The notes below the pieces were generated by a model, which was given only the letters and a program-made list of their open reading frames with translations, did no database searches and had not been told where the DNA came from. This document shows positions 35,132 to 44,406 of a DNA stretch of 64,000 bases, in pieces; the first letter of the stretch is position 1, and every line of letters starts with the position of its first letter. The DNA is taken from NCBI RefSeq assembly GCF_003248505.1, contig NZ_QFOA01000007.1:1-64000 (forward strand), written 5' to 3'. The translations under genes were made by a program, and so were the position numbers. Source of the DNA: Sphingobium sp. Lineage in GTDB: Bacteria > Pseudomonadota > Alphaproteobacteria > Sphingomonadales > Sphingomonadaceae.

Positions 35132-35331
35132 CAGTGGGCCTGCGCCGCGCGGCAACGCTCGGCAATCGCCTTGCGCGCATAGTCGCTGTCGAGCGCGCGG
35201 CCCACATTGGACCAGCCCTCCGCGATCAGCGCCTGCTGCACCGCGTGGCTGTTATCGAACGCGCCGCTTTCCGCGAGCGCATAGGCGCGCGCGCGAGCGG
35301 CCTGAAGGCTACGATCGTCACCGGTCATCAT
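35131..35331 (-). CDS. Small hypothetical protein, 66 aa
   Basis: MMTGDDRSLQAARARAYALA is a short helical cytosolic protein with no signal or membrane segment; I do not recognise a family. AAGGAGA lies seven bases before the first ATG, and its stop overlaps the start of the lipoprotein gene (TGATG), so the two are translationally coupled. That coupling, not homology, is the main reason to accept it. Confidence 0.72.
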   Translation of the reverse strand: MMTGDDRSLQAARARAYALAESGAFDNSHAVQQALIAEGWSNVGRALDSDYARKAIAERCRAAQAH

Positions 35332-35473
35332 CGTCCATCTCCTTGGGTCTTATGGTTGCCAAGCTAGGACGGCGGGGCGCCGCGCGCAAAGGGAGATTTG
35401 GCTGTCCGTGCATCGCGCGAGACAAAAACTTTGCGCTTTCCACGGGCAGCCGCTTGCTCCTACACCCGTCGGC

Positions 35474-36871
35474 ATGATCGATCCCGCCGACCTGCTCAAA
35501 GCCGATAACCAGCAACCAGCCCATATGATCCACCTCGTCGATGCCACGCACCTCGACGCTTGGATCGGCGCTCAGCCGGACGGAGTGCGCGCGCTGGTCG
35601 CGGCGCAGAAATTCCGGGGCAAGGCGCATGAACATGCGATCCTGCCGGGCGACACGGCGGAGCATTGGGCGGTGGTCGCAGGCGTCGCGGATCGCGAAGC
35701 GCTCGGCCCATGGTGCCTCGCGCGGCTGGCCGAAACGCTGCCCGAGGGTGCGTATCGGCTGGCGGAAGGATCGCCCGGCGCGGCGGCGCTCGGCTGGCTG
35801 ACGGGGCAATATCGGTTCGGGCGCTACCGCAAGGAGGATCACCCGGTCGGGCCGCGCGTGCTGCTGACCGGGGACGTCGCGCGGATCGACCCGACCGTGC
35901 AGCTGGCGCGGGCGGTGGCGACGGTGCGCGACCTCGTCAACACGCCCGCCGCCGACATGGGGCCGCCCGATTTGCAGGCGGCGGTGGAAAAGCTGGCGGC
36001 CGCATTCGGCGCGACCGTCACAGTGACGCAGGGCGATGCGCTGGAGCAGGGCTATCCCATGATCCACGCCGTCGGGCGGGCCGCCGACCGGGCGTTCGCC
36101 CCGCGCCTCATCGAACTCCATTGGGGCGAGGACGACCATCCGCGCCTGGCCCTGGTCGGCAAGGGCATCTGTTTCGACAGCGGCGGGCTGGACATCAAGC
36201 CGTCCGCCGGGATGCGTCTCATGAAAAAGGACATGGGCGGCGCGGCCCATGCGCTGGCGCTGGCCCAGCTCGTCATGGCAGCGGGGCTGCCGGTGCAGCT
36301 CCACCTCGCCATCGCGGCGGCGGAAAATGCGATAAGCGGCAACGCCTTCCGCCCCGGCGACGTGCTGCACACGCGCAAGGGGATCACGGTCGAGATCGGC
36401 AATACCGATGCCGAAGGGCGGCTGGTGCTGGGCGACGCGCTGACCAAAGTGGGCGAGGATGCGCCCGACCTGGTGATCGATTTCGCGACGCTGACCGGCG
36501 CGGCGCGCGTGGCGGTGGGGCCGGACCTGCCTGCCCTCTTCGCCAACGACGACGCGCTCGCGGCGCAGGTCGCGGCGGCGGGGACCGAAGTCGACGACCC
36601 GACATGGCGGCTGCCGCTGTGGGACGGCTATGCCGAAATGCTGAAGTCCGACATCGCCGACATCAGCAATGCAGGCGAAGGCGGGTTCGCAGGCGCGATC
36701 ACGGCGGCGCTGTTCCTGAAGCGCTTCGTGCCCGAAGGAACGCCCTGGTTGCACCTCGACACATTCGCATGGCGACCGACAGCGAAGCCGGGGCGGCCCA
36801 AGGGGGGCGAAGCGTTGGGGCTGAGGGCCGTTTTTAGATTGCTGCAGCAACGTTACGGCAGAAAAGGATAA
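35474..36871 (+). CDS. Leucyl aminopeptidase family protein (M17)
   Basis: 465 aa. The metal-binding and catalytic core is intact: VGKGICFDSGGLDIKPSAGM with the metal lysine and aspartate, MKKDMGGAAHAL, and the signature NTDAEGRLVLGDAL. The N-terminal domain is short and unlike E. coli PepA, as in the alphaproteobacterial subgroup. It cleaves N-terminal residues from peptides. ATG 35474 (MIDPADLL) was chosen; the frame is open from 35408. Confidence 0.92.
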   Translation: MIDPADLLKADNQQPAHMIHLVDATHLDAWIGAQPDGVRALVAAQKFRGKAHEHAILPGDTAEHWAVVAGVADREALGPWCLARLAETLPEGAYRLAEGSPGAAALGWLTGQYRFGRYRKEDHPVGPRVLLTGDVARIDPTVQLARAVATVRDLVNTPAADMGPPDLQAAVEKLAAAFGATVTVTQGDALEQGYPMIHAVGRAADRAFAPRLIELHWGEDDHPRLALVGKGICFDSGGLDIKPSAGMRLMKKDMGGAAHALALAQLVMAAGLPVQLHLAIAAAENAISGNAFRPGDVLHTRKGITVEIGNTDAEGRLVLGDALTKVGEDAPDLVIDFATLTGAARVAVGPDLPALFANDDALAAQVAAAGTEVDDPTWRLPLWDGYAEMLKSDIADISNAGEGGFAGAITAALFLKRFVPEGTPWLHLDTFAWRPTAKPGRPKGGEALGLRAVFRLLQQRYGRKG

Positions 36872-36932
36872 GCAGTCGCAATACCGCCTGTCCGTTACGC
36901 AACCGGATTGGCAATGGCGCGTTAAGCCGCAC

Positions 36933-37331
36933 ATGAACGCGCAGACCGCTACCATCGAAATCGAGCGACCGGGCATCCAGCCTCTGGGCCAGTGGATGCG
37001 TACGCTGGTCGATTATGTCCGATCGGGCAAGCCCGACCTTACCAACCGGCAGATGGCCCTCATGATGACGGTCTATATCGGTTCCGGACCGCACACCGTG
37101 CGTGGCCTGGCCGAGGAACTGCATGTATCCAAACCGGTCATCACCCGAGCGCTGAACAAGCTGTCGGCGCTCGGCTATCTTCGACGGGAAAGGGATGCGG
37201 CGGATCGCCGCAATATTTTCATCACCCGGACGAGCAAGGGGGCGGAATTCCTTGACGCCTTTCACCATTTCATCGCAGGAACCGCGCGCGATGAAAGGCA
37301 ATCAAGACCCGCTGCGGACCGCTCCGCCTGA
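36933..37331 (+). CDS. MarR family transcriptional regulator
   Basis: 132 aa winged-helix protein. The DNA-binding part TVRGLAEELHVSKPVITRAL with recognition helix KPVITRALNKLSALG is followed by the wing LRRERDAADRRNIFITRTSKG, the typical MarR D-x-R-D-x-R pattern. Its 3' end overlaps the NlpC/P60 gene by 41 bases, so the regulator and hydrolase are one transcript. Targets are not readable here; the adjacent operon is the first candidate. Confidence 0.87.
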   Translation: MNAQTATIEIERPGIQPLGQWMRTLVDYVRSGKPDLTNRQMALMMTVYIGSGPHTVRGLAEELHVSKPVITRALNKLSALGYLRRERDAADRRNIFITRTSKGAEFLDAFHHFIAGTARDERQSRPAADRSA

Positions 37332-38199
37332 AAGAACCCGTTTCCACCTCGATGGCCGGTCGGTAGCGCTCGACCGCCGGGTTCATGCGGCGCGCGGCGA
37401 CCTTGCCGACCTGTCGCTCGCGGGCACGCTTTTCTCCGCCCATTATGCGCGCGCCGTCCCGCTGACCTGCGTCGCGGCAGGAACGCCGCTATTGTCCTCC
37501 ACATCGCCCACCGCCGAAGCCGTCAGCGAATTGCTGCGCGGGGAAAGCTTTCACGCGCTCGACGTGACGACCGACTGGGCCTGGGGCTTTTGCGGTCATG
37601 ACGGCTATGTGGGCTATGTGCGGCGCGAGGCGCTGGACGTGTGGGAGACGACGACCCACCGCGTGACCGCGCAGACCGCGCCGCTGTTCCGCGCGCCCGA
37701 TATCAAGGCGCCCGTCGCCGACTACTGGCCGCGCGGTGCGCAGGTATCGGGCGAAGCGGAGGGCGATTTCCTCGCCTGCGCCGAAGGATGGCTGCACATG
37801 CGGCATATCGCGCCGGTCGATAGCATCGCAAAGGACTGGGTAGCGGTGGCGCAATCCTATGGCGGGATGCCCTATGTCTGGGGCGGGCGCGGGCATCGCG
37901 GCATCGATTGCTCCGGCCTCGTGCAGGTCGCGCTGGCAAGCGCGGGCATCGCCGCGCCGCGCGACACCGACCTGCAATGCGAAGGGATCGGATCGCCCAT
38001 CGACAGCGAAGCCGGGTTGCAGCGGGGCGACATCCTGTTCTTCCCCGGCCATGTCGGAATCATGATCGACGGCGCGACGCTGCTCCACGCCAACGCGCAC
38101 TGGATGGCGGTGGTCGAGGAATCTCTGGCCGACGTCGTCGCGCGACTGGCGGGCACCCATGCGCAACCGGTCATTGCGCGGCGGAGGATAGGCGCATGA
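37291..38199 (+). CDS. NlpC/P60 peptidoglycan hydrolase with SH3 domains
   Basis: 302 aa. Two SH3-like segments (about residues 45-115 and 120-170) are followed by the C40 peptidase domain with the catalytic cysteine in RGIDCSGLVQVAL, the histidine in GHVGIMIDGATLLHA and HANAHWM. No signal peptide is visible, which is common in this alphaproteobacterial group (dipeptidyl-peptidase-VI-like enzymes that process imported muropeptides). ATG 37291 lies inside the marR gene. Its stop overlaps argC (ATGA). Confidence 0.9.
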   Translation: MKGNQDPLRTAPPERTRFHLDGRSVALDRRVHAARGDLADLSLAGTLFSAHYARAVPLTCVAAGTPLLSSTSPTAEAVSELLRGESFHALDVTTDWAWGFCGHDGYVGYVRREALDVWETTTHRVTAQTAPLFRAPDIKAPVADYWPRGAQVSGEAEGDFLACAEGWLHMRHIAPVDSIAKDWVAVAQSYGGMPYVWGGRGHRGIDCSGLVQVALASAGIAAPRDTDLQCEGIGSPIDSEAGLQRGDILFFPGHVGIMIDGATLLHANAHWMAVVEESLADVVARLAGTHAQPVIARRRIGA

Positions 38200-39140
38200 C
38201 GACGAAGGTCTTTATCGACGGCGGGCACGGAACCACCGGCATCGAAATTGCCGAGCGGCTGGCGGGGCGGCCCGAACTGTCGATCATCACCGTGCCGCAG
38301 GAGCGCCGCCGCGATGCGGGCGCGCGGGCCGAAGCGCTCAACGGCGCGAATATCGTCATCCTGTGCCTGCCCGACGATGCCGCGCGGGAAGCCGTGGCGC
38401 TGATCGACAACGGCACCACGCGGGTGATCGACGCATCCACCGCACATCGGGTAAGCGAGGGGTGGACCTATGGCTTTCCCGAACTGGAGCCGGGCCATCG
38501 CGAACGGCTGGCGCAGAGCCGCCTCGTCGCCAATCCGGGCTGTTGGCCCACCGGTTTCCTGGCGCTGGTGCGCCCGCTGGTGATGGCGGGCCTGCTGCCC
38601 GAAGACCTGCCGGTGACGGTATCCGGCGCATCGGGCTATTCGGGCGGCGGCAAGGCGATGATCGCCGATTATGAAGCGGTCGACGCCGATGCCAGCGCGT
38701 TTCGCCCCTATGGCCTGACGCTGGCTCACAAGCATCTGCCCGAAATGCAGCGTCATTCGGGCCTTGCCCATGCGCCGATCTTCGCCCCTGCGGTCGCGAA
38801 CACGTATCGCGGGATGATCGTCGAAGTGCCGCTGCACCTCCACGCCCTGCCCGGCGCGCCTTCGGTCGAACAGGTGCATGACGCGCTGGCGGCGGCCTAT
38901 GCCGGGTCGCCCATAGTTGCGGTCGCCCCGATGGAGGATAGCGCCGCAATGACCGGCGTCGCCATCGAGCATGTCGGCGCGACCGACCGGCTGGAGCTTT
39001 TCGTGTTCGGCAACGCGCAGAGCGGCCAGGTGCGGCTGGTGGCGGCGCTCGACAATCTGGGCAAGGGCGCGGCGGGCGCGGCGGTACAGAACCTCAACAT
39101 TCTGGCGGGATTGCCGGAGACGGCGGGACTGCGCCTGTAG
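38196..39140 (+). CDS. argC: N-acetyl-gamma-glutamyl-phosphate reductase, short type
   Basis: 314 aa, the short type-2 ArgC found in many alphaproteobacteria. It starts KVFIDGGHGTTGIEIAERL (NADP-binding), has the catalytic cysteine in VANPGCWPTGF and the active-site loop SGASGYSGGGK. It acts in arginine synthesis, reducing N-acetylglutamyl phosphate. ATG 38196 overlaps the preceding stop. The link to a MarR regulator and a peptidoglycan hydrolase is unusual. Confidence 0.96.
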   Translation: MTTKVFIDGGHGTTGIEIAERLAGRPELSIITVPQERRRDAGARAEALNGANIVILCLPDDAAREAVALIDNGTTRVIDASTAHRVSEGWTYGFPELEPGHRERLAQSRLVANPGCWPTGFLALVRPLVMAGLLPEDLPVTVSGASGYSGGGKAMIADYEAVDADASAFRPYGLTLAHKHLPEMQRHSGLAHAPIFAPAVANTYRGMIVEVPLHLHALPGAPSVEQVHDALAAAYAGSPIVAVAPMEDSAAMTGVAIEHVGATDRLELFVFGNAQSGQVRLVAALDNLGKGAAGAAVQNLNILAGLPETAGLRL

Positions 39141-39194
39141 CGCGCCGGGCGGTGGGATTGGCTGCAAAGCCTGTCCGGTGCTAAGGCTGGCGCG

Positions 39195-39536
39195 ATGATC
39201 GTCGCCGTCCTCTCCGCCCTGTTCGTCCTGACGATAGCCGGCCTCGCGGTGCGCGCCAACCGGCGCCTGCGCCATCACGACAGCCTGCCGATGCAATGGT
39301 CGCTCGGCGGCGAGGTCAACTGGACCGCGCCGCGCGCCGTGGCGCTCAGCTTGATGCCGGTGCTGGCGGCCGGGATGATGGGGTTCGTCACGGTCATGGC
39401 GCTGACGATGGGGCCAAGGCCGGGGCAGGAGAATCAGGTGCTGCCTGTCACCGTCCTCATCGGCACGATGCTGGTCGCGGCGCAATGGCTTCACCTGTGG
39501 CTGATCGGGAAGACGTGGGACAAGACCGACGACTAA
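39195..39536 (+). CDS. Small membrane protein, DUF1648-like
   Basis: 113 aa with three hydrophobic segments (about residues 2-20, 49-70, 83-102). Between the first two, HHDSLPMQWSLGGEVNWTAP resembles the DUF1648 motif found in SdpI-type membrane proteins. Function unknown. It lies 54 bases after argC on the same strand and may be in the same transcript. Confidence 0.65.
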   Translation: MIVAVLSALFVLTIAGLAVRANRRLRHHDSLPMQWSLGGEVNWTAPRAVALSLMPVLAAGMMGFVTVMALTMGPRPGQENQVLPVTVLIGTMLVAAQWLHLWLIGKTWDKTDD

Positions 39537-39557
39537 CGTCGGGCGCGTGCCCACCGA

Positions 39558-39767
39558 TCAATGCACCGTGCCGACCGCTTCCCGGCACGCGAGCACGACG
39601 ATCAGACGCTCGATCTGGCGCCAGTGGCAGAAGGTGATGTGGTTGCCGAGGTCGAGGCTTTTGTCCGCACGGGCCGCCGCCTCGTAACCCGCATTGGCAC
39701 CGAATTGTGCCATGAGATCGGCAGCGTCCTCGAAGCTGCGGCGATCCGCGACATAAGGCAAATACAT
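39558..39767 (-). CDS. Small hypothetical protein, 69 aa
   Basis: MYLPYVADRRSFEDAADLMA through HWRQIERLIVVLACREAVG is a compact soluble protein with no family I recognise. ATG 39767 is preferred to an upstream start at 39797. The amino-acid mix, with histidine, cysteine and a well-formed helix pattern, argues for a real gene. It converges on the membrane-protein gene with a 21-base gap. Confidence 0.6.
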   Translation of the reverse strand: MYLPYVADRRSFEDAADLMAQFGANAGYEAAARADKSLDLGNHITFCHWRQIERLIVVLACREAVGTVH

Positions 39768-39999
39768 GCAAACCCCGCTCTCGTGGCGTCGCCCCACCGC
39801 GACCCTGCCAGCGCCGCACCTGCATCAATTTTCATGCCAGATCAAGCGTTTGGCGGCCAAAGCCGGATACGAAAGTGAAGGCGCGGTTAGCCATGTCCCG
39901 CGCAGGGACGCACTGTCCTGCATCGGGACCGCCCGTCCCGCTCCGGCACGGCGCGCAAGCCCCTTGCGCGCGCGCGGGGCGGCGTGGCAAGGCCGCAGC

Positions 40000-40176
40000 A
40001 TGAAGGGCAAAGACAGCAAGAATCCCACCGGCGCGGGCGCGATCATCGCGCTGTCGATCATCGCGGGCACCATCGTCGGCGGCCTGATGGGACAACCGAG
40101 CATCGGCCTGTTGACCGGCACTGCGCTGGGCGTGGCCATCGCCGTGCTGCTGTGGTTGCGCGAACGCAACGGGTAG
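40000..40176 (+). CDS. Small two-helix membrane protein, 58 aa
   Basis: MKGKDSKNPTGAGAIIALSI continues into two glycine-rich hydrophobic helices (about residues 12-30 and 34-52) and ends LRERNG. A longer frame from 39766 is proline/arginine-rich and not convincing. It may be a small membrane subunit or stress protein; I cannot name a family. Confidence 0.6.
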   Translation: MKGKDSKNPTGAGAIIALSIIAGTIVGGLMGQPSIGLLTGTALGVAIAVLLWLRERNG

Positions 40177-40224
40177 CGCGCGCTGCCGCTTGCCGCGTGC
40201 CCCCGCGACGCATAGATAGGCGGC

Positions 40225-41550
40225 ATGAAGAAGCATTTCATCGCCCTGCCGCTCATTGCGATCGCCCTTGCCGGGGGCGCTTTCCTCTATCTGGCGCAGG
40301 GCGACACCGCCCAGTTGCCGCCGGGCGCGGACACGGGGCCGGAGCCGGTGTTCACCGCGCCGCGCAGCGAGATGCTGCCCACGGTCAACATCGCCGAGGT
40401 AAAGCCATGGGGTGCGAACGCCAAACCGGTAGCGGCCAAGGGGCTGACCGTCGCCCGCTTTGCCGACGGGCTGGCGCATCCGCGCGCGATGCTGAAACTG
40501 CCCAACGGCGATATCCTCGTCGCCGAAACGAACAGCCCGCCCCGGCCCGAAAAGGGTATCGTCGACCGGGTGATGGCCTATTTCATGAAGAAGGCGGGCG
40601 CAGGCGTGCCGTCAGCCAATCGCATCACGCTGCTGCGCGATGCCGATGGCGACGGCCGGGCGGAGGTGAAGAGCGTGTTCCTCACCGGACTGCGCTCTCC
40701 TTACGGCATGGCTCTGATCGGCGATACGCTCTACGTCGCGAACACCGATTCGCTGATGGCCTTCCCCTATAAGGAGGGCGAGACGAAGATTGAGGGCAAG
40801 GGCCGCAAGATCATCGACCTGCCCGCGCAGGGACCCAATTATCACTGGACCAAGAGCCTCGCGGCCAGCCCCGAGGGGCTGCTCTATGTCGGGGTCGGAT
40901 CGAACAGCAACATCGCCGAAAACGGGCTGGAGATGGAGCGCGGGCGCGCCCTGGTGCTGGAAGTCAATCCGAAGACGGGGTATAAACGCATCTTCGCATC
41001 CGGGCTGCGCAATCCCGTCGGCCTTGCCTTCGAACCCAAGAGCGGCGCGTTGTGGGGCGTGGTCAACGAACGCGACATGCTGGGCGGCGACCTCGTCCCC
41101 GACTATCTGACGCGGGTGGAGTTCGGCGCGTTCTATGGATGGCCGTGGAATTACTGGGGCGGTTACGAGGATCGCCGGGTCCAGCCGCAGCGCCCCGAAA
41201 TCCGCGAATATACCAAGCGGCCCGACTATGCGCTGGGCAACCATGTCGCCGCGCTGGGCCTTGCCTTCACCGACAAGGTGCAGTTGGGCGCGCCCTACAC
41301 CGACGGTGCGTTCGTCGGCCTGCACGGCAGCTGGAACCGCAAGCCCGCGGCGGGATACAAGGTCGTCTATGTCGGCTTTACCGATGGCGAGACCGGGAAG
41401 GCGAAGCCCGTCGACATCCTGACCGGCTTCCTCGACAAGGACGGCAACGCGCAGGGACGCCCGGTCGACGTAACCGGCGACGCGAAGGGCGCGCTGCTGG
41501 TCAGCGACGATGTGGGCAACACGATCTGGCGCGTGACGAAAGCGCGTTAG
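40225..41550 (+). CDS. Sorbosone dehydrogenase-family PQQ protein
   Basis: 441 aa. An N-terminal membrane or signal helix (about residues 5-25) is followed by a six-bladed beta-propeller typical of the glucose/sorbosone dehydrogenase family: FADGLAHPRAMLKLPNGDIL, LRDADGDGRAEV, LTGLRSPYGMALIG, FASGLRNPVGLAFEP, NERDMLGGDLVPDYL and FVGLHGSWNRKPAAGYKV. Such enzymes oxidise sugars in the periplasm using PQQ. No PQQ synthesis genes are in view. Its 3' end overlaps the convergent ATPase gene by four bases. Confidence 0.9.
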   Translation: MKKHFIALPLIAIALAGGAFLYLAQGDTAQLPPGADTGPEPVFTAPRSEMLPTVNIAEVKPWGANAKPVAAKGLTVARFADGLAHPRAMLKLPNGDILVAETNSPPRPEKGIVDRVMAYFMKKAGAGVPSANRITLLRDADGDGRAEVKSVFLTGLRSPYGMALIGDTLYVANTDSLMAFPYKEGETKIEGKGRKIIDLPAQGPNYHWTKSLAASPEGLLYVGVGSNSNIAENGLEMERGRALVLEVNPKTGYKRIFASGLRNPVGLAFEPKSGALWGVVNERDMLGGDLVPDYLTRVEFGAFYGWPWNYWGGYEDRRVQPQRPEIREYTKRPDYALGNHVAALGLAFTDKVQLGAPYTDGAFVGLHGSWNRKPAAGYKVVYVGFTDGETGKAKPVDILTGFLDKDGNAQGRPVDVTGDAKGALLVSDDVGNTIWRVTKAR

Positions 41551-42365
41551 ACCGAAAGGCCGTTCCGCCCCGCCAGTTCGACCACATATTGCCACGCGAC
41601 GCGGCCCGAGCGGCTGCCCCGCTGCGTCGCCCATCGGATCGCCTCGAGCGGATCGAAGGCAAGACCGAGGCGGTCGGCATAGCCGCGCACGATGGCGACA
41701 TAGGCGTCCTGGTCGATGGCGTGGAAGCCGAGGCTGAGGCCGAAGCGGTCGGACAGCGCCATCTTGTCGTCGATTACATCGCGCGGATTGATGGGATCGT
41801 CCTGTTCGGCCAGATTCCGGGGGACGATGTGACGGCGGTTGGACGTGACGTAGAGCCGGACATTGGCCGGACGCGCCGCCGTGCCGCCCTGAAGCAGCGA
41901 ACGGAGCGCGCGCGCCTGCCCCCCGCCCTCCCCGTCGAAACCGAGATCGTCGAGGAAGAGGATGAAAGGCCGCGCGGTGGTGCGCAGCAGGGTGAAGAGC
42001 GCGGGCAGGCTGGCGAGTTCGTCGATCGCGCACTGCATCAGCGCGATGTCCTGCCCCTGCCCCTGCACATGGCCGACGACCGCCGCCACCGCCGCCGACT
42101 TGCCCGTGCCCCGCGCCCCCCACAGCAGCGCGTCATGGGCGGCGTGGCCCGCGGCATGGCGGCGGGTGTTGTCCAGCAGCGCCTGTTTCTGCGCGTCGAT
42201 GCCCGACAGCAGCGCATAGTCGACCGGCGCGAACGGATCGACCGCACGCACGCTGCGCCCGTCCCAGACATAGGCGGGCGCGGCGGCAAGATCGGCGGGC
42301 GCAGGCGGGGGCGGCGCGATACGGTCCAGAGCGTCTGCGATGCGGGCGAGAAGAGCGTCGGTCAT
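41547..42365 (-). CDS. DUF815 AAA+ ATPase
   Basis: 272 aa. Walker A GARGTGKSAA near residue 85 and Walker B FILFLDDLGF near 135, then sensor-like VRLYVTSNRRHIVPRNL, which is the DUF815 signature. These ATPases are widespread; their partner is unknown. ATG 42365 (MTDALLARI) is preferred over a longer frame from 42437. It is divergent from the Sua5 gene. Confidence 0.88.
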   Translation of the reverse strand: MTDALLARIADALDRIAPPPPAPADLAAAPAYVWDGRSVRAVDPFAPVDYALLSGIDAQKQALLDNTRRHAAGHAAHDALLWGARGTGKSAAVAAVVGHVQGQGQDIALMQCAIDELASLPALFTLLRTTARPFILFLDDLGFDGEGGGQARALRSLLQGGTAARPANVRLYVTSNRRHIVPRNLAEQDDPINPRDVIDDKMALSDRFGLSLGFHAIDQDAYVAIVRGYADRLGLAFDPLEAIRWATQRGSRSGRVAWQYVVELAGRNGLSV

Positions 42366-42475
42366 GGCAAAGGGGCTTAGGGCCGCCGCCCGGCCCCGGC
42401 AAGGTCGCACGCCTGTCACGGTCGTGACGCAATGCACTTTTACTGCGGACGACCGGGGGCTATATCGCGAGGATC

Positions 42476-43429
42476 GTGACCATCGCTCAATCGACCTTTT
42501 CCACCAGATCCTGCCGCTATGGCGCCGAGGCGCTGCGCGAGGCGGCGCTGCTGATCCGGGCGGGAGAGCCCGTCGCCGTCCCCACCGAAACCGTCTATGG
42601 CCTGGCCGCCGACGCGACCGACAGCAGCGCGGTCGCCGCGATCTACAGCGCCAAGGGGCGTCCCAGTTTCAACCCGCTGATCGTGCATGTCGCCGACCGG
42701 GCGATGGCCGAGCGGCTGGCGCATGTGTCGCCGACGGCGGCGCTGCTGGCCGACCGGTTCTGGCCGGGGCCGCTGACGCTGGTGCTGCCGGTGCGGGACG
42801 ATAGCGGCCTGTCGCCGCTGGTGACGGCGGGCCTGCCCACCGTCGCGCTGCGCCTGCCCGCACATCCCGCGATGCGCGCTCTGATCCGCGAAAGCGGCTG
42901 CCCGCTCGCTGCGCCTTCCGCCAACCGCAGCGGGTCGATCAGCCCGACACGGGCCGAGCATGTGCTTGCCAGCCTGAACGGCAAGATCCGCATGATCCTG
43001 GACGAAGGGCCGACCAGCGAGGGGCTGGAATCCACCATCGCCGCGCCCGAAAGCCACCGCATGCGCCTGTTGCGCCCTGGCCCTGTCACGGCGATGATGA
43101 TGGAGGAGGCGAGCGGCCTGCCCGTGGTCGAGGGCGCAGGCGGACGGATCGAGGCGCCCGGCCAGCTCGAAAGCCATTATGCCCCGTCCAAGCCCGTGCG
43201 GCTGAACGCCACGCGGGGGGAGCGGGACGAATATCTGATCGGGTTCGGCCTGATGCCCTGCCACATGAACCTGAGCGTCGAGGCGGATTTGCGCGAAGCG
43301 GCGGCGGCGCTGTTCGCGGCGCTCCATGTGGCAGACGCAAGCGCGGCGGCGCGCATCGCGGTGGCGCCCGTCCCTATGGAGGGGATCGGCGTCGCGATCA
43401 ACGACCGGCTGCGGCGGGCTGCGGCTTGA
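42476..43429 (+). CDS. L-threonylcarbamoyladenylate synthase, Sua5 type
   Basis: 317 aa. An N-terminal YrdC/TsaC domain (PVAVPTETVYGLAADATDSS, KGRPSFNPLIVHV, FWPGPLTLVLP, APSANRSGSISPT) is joined by a linker (HYAPSKPV) to a smaller Sua5 C-terminal domain. The enzyme makes threonylcarbamoyl-AMP for the t6A37 modification of ANN-decoding tRNAs. The start is GTG 42476. The two-domain Sua5 form rather than single-domain TsaC is usual in this group. Confidence 0.94.
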   Translation: MTIAQSTFSTRSCRYGAEALREAALLIRAGEPVAVPTETVYGLAADATDSSAVAAIYSAKGRPSFNPLIVHVADRAMAERLAHVSPTAALLADRFWPGPLTLVLPVRDDSGLSPLVTAGLPTVALRLPAHPAMRALIRESGCPLAAPSANRSGSISPTRAEHVLASLNGKIRMILDEGPTSEGLESTIAAPESHRMRLLRPGPVTAMMMEEASGLPVVEGAGGRIEAPGQLESHYAPSKPVRLNATRGERDEYLIGFGLMPCHMNLSVEADLREAAAALFAALHVADASAAARIAVAPVPMEGIGVAINDRLRRAAA

Positions 43430-43460
43430 GCCATGGCTATGTCCGGCGACGCATGACGCG

Positions 43461-43724
43461 CTAGTCGCAGTCGCGATAGCCCGCTTCGCGACACTGGCGG
43501 CGGCGTTCCTTGGCCTGCCGCTTCATCTCACGACCCTCGCGCGCCTCCTGCTTGCGCATCTTGCGTCCGTAGTTGCGATCGGCCTCTTCCTGGCTGGTGG
43601 TGGTCCAGTCGATCACCTTGCCCGTCGCGCGCACGGGCGCGGTGACGACACTGGCGACGGTGCGGACGCAGCCGGGCAGCGCCAGCAGCAGGACCGGCGC
43701 GGCAAGAATGAGCTTCATCTTCAT
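43461..43724 (-). CDS. Small lipoprotein-like hypothetical
   Basis: 87 aa from ATG 43724. A signal peptide (MKMKLILAAPVLLLALPGC) ends in a lipobox-like LPGC. The mature part is short and highly charged with many K/R/E residues and three cysteines near the C-terminus (RRRQCREAGYRDCD). Family not recognised. It is convergent with Sua5 and lies downstream of msrA on the same strand. Confidence 0.7.
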   Translation of the reverse strand: MKMKLILAAPVLLLALPGCVRTVASVVTAPVRATGKVIDWTTTSQEEADRNYGRKMRKQEAREGREMKRQAKERRRQCREAGYRDCD

Positions 43725-43829
43725 GGGCATGGTCCCCCGACCGTGTGGCAACAGGGGCCATTCCTAGCACAGCGACCGTGAACCGCTCACTAACGATGAT
43801 ATGAGCGGATCCGGTCGGCCGGCCGCACG

Positions 43830-44363
43830 CTAGGCGTCGATGCGGTCTGCAAAGCCCTTGCGCAGCTTGGCGAGTTTGGGCGGGATCACAGCCATGCAAT
43901 AGGGATTGCGGTCGCCGACCCGGTCCCAATATTTCTGGTGATAATCCTCCGCCGGATACCAGGGAGCGTCCGGTTCGATCGCGGTGACGATGGGGGACGA
44001 CCGATCCGCCTGCGCCCGATCGATCCCGGCACGCGCCTGCGCCTCCTGCTCGGGCGAATGGGGGAAGATCGCCGAGCGATATTGCGTGCCGACATCGTTG
44101 CCCTGACGGTTGAGCGTCGTCGGATCGTGCGTCGCGAAGAAGATGTCGAGCAGGTCGCCGTAGGAAATCACATCGGGATCGAACGCGATGCGGATCGCTT
44201 CGGCATGGCCGGTATTGCCCGAACATACCTGCTCATAGGTGGGGTCAGGCTGCGCCCCGCCGATATAGCCGCTCTCGACGGACGATACACCCTTCAGGTT
44301 CTGGTACACGGCCTCCGTGCACCAGAAACATCCGCCGGCGAGGGTTGCGACTTCTTGCGCCAT
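43830..44363 (-). CDS. msrA: Peptide methionine sulfoxide reductase A
   Basis: 177 aa. It repairs methionine-S-sulfoxide. The catalytic GGCFWCTEAVYQNL is near residue 10, and YHQKYWDR and GHAEAIRIAFDP are conserved. ATG 44363 starts MAQEVATLAGGCFWC; the frame is open upstream into the ligase gene but without a fitting start. Confidence 0.97.
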   Translation of the reverse strand: MAQEVATLAGGCFWCTEAVYQNLKGVSSVESGYIGGAQPDPTYEQVCSGNTGHAEAIRIAFDPDVISYGDLLDIFFATHDPTTLNRQGNDVGTQYRSAIFPHSPEQEAQARAGIDRAQADRSSPIVTAIEPDAPWYPAEDYHQKYWDRVGDRNPYCMAVIPPKLAKLRKGFADRIDA

Positions 44364-44406
44364 GATCGGCTCCTTATATCTGGTCTTGTCGCACAGATAG
44401 GAACGG

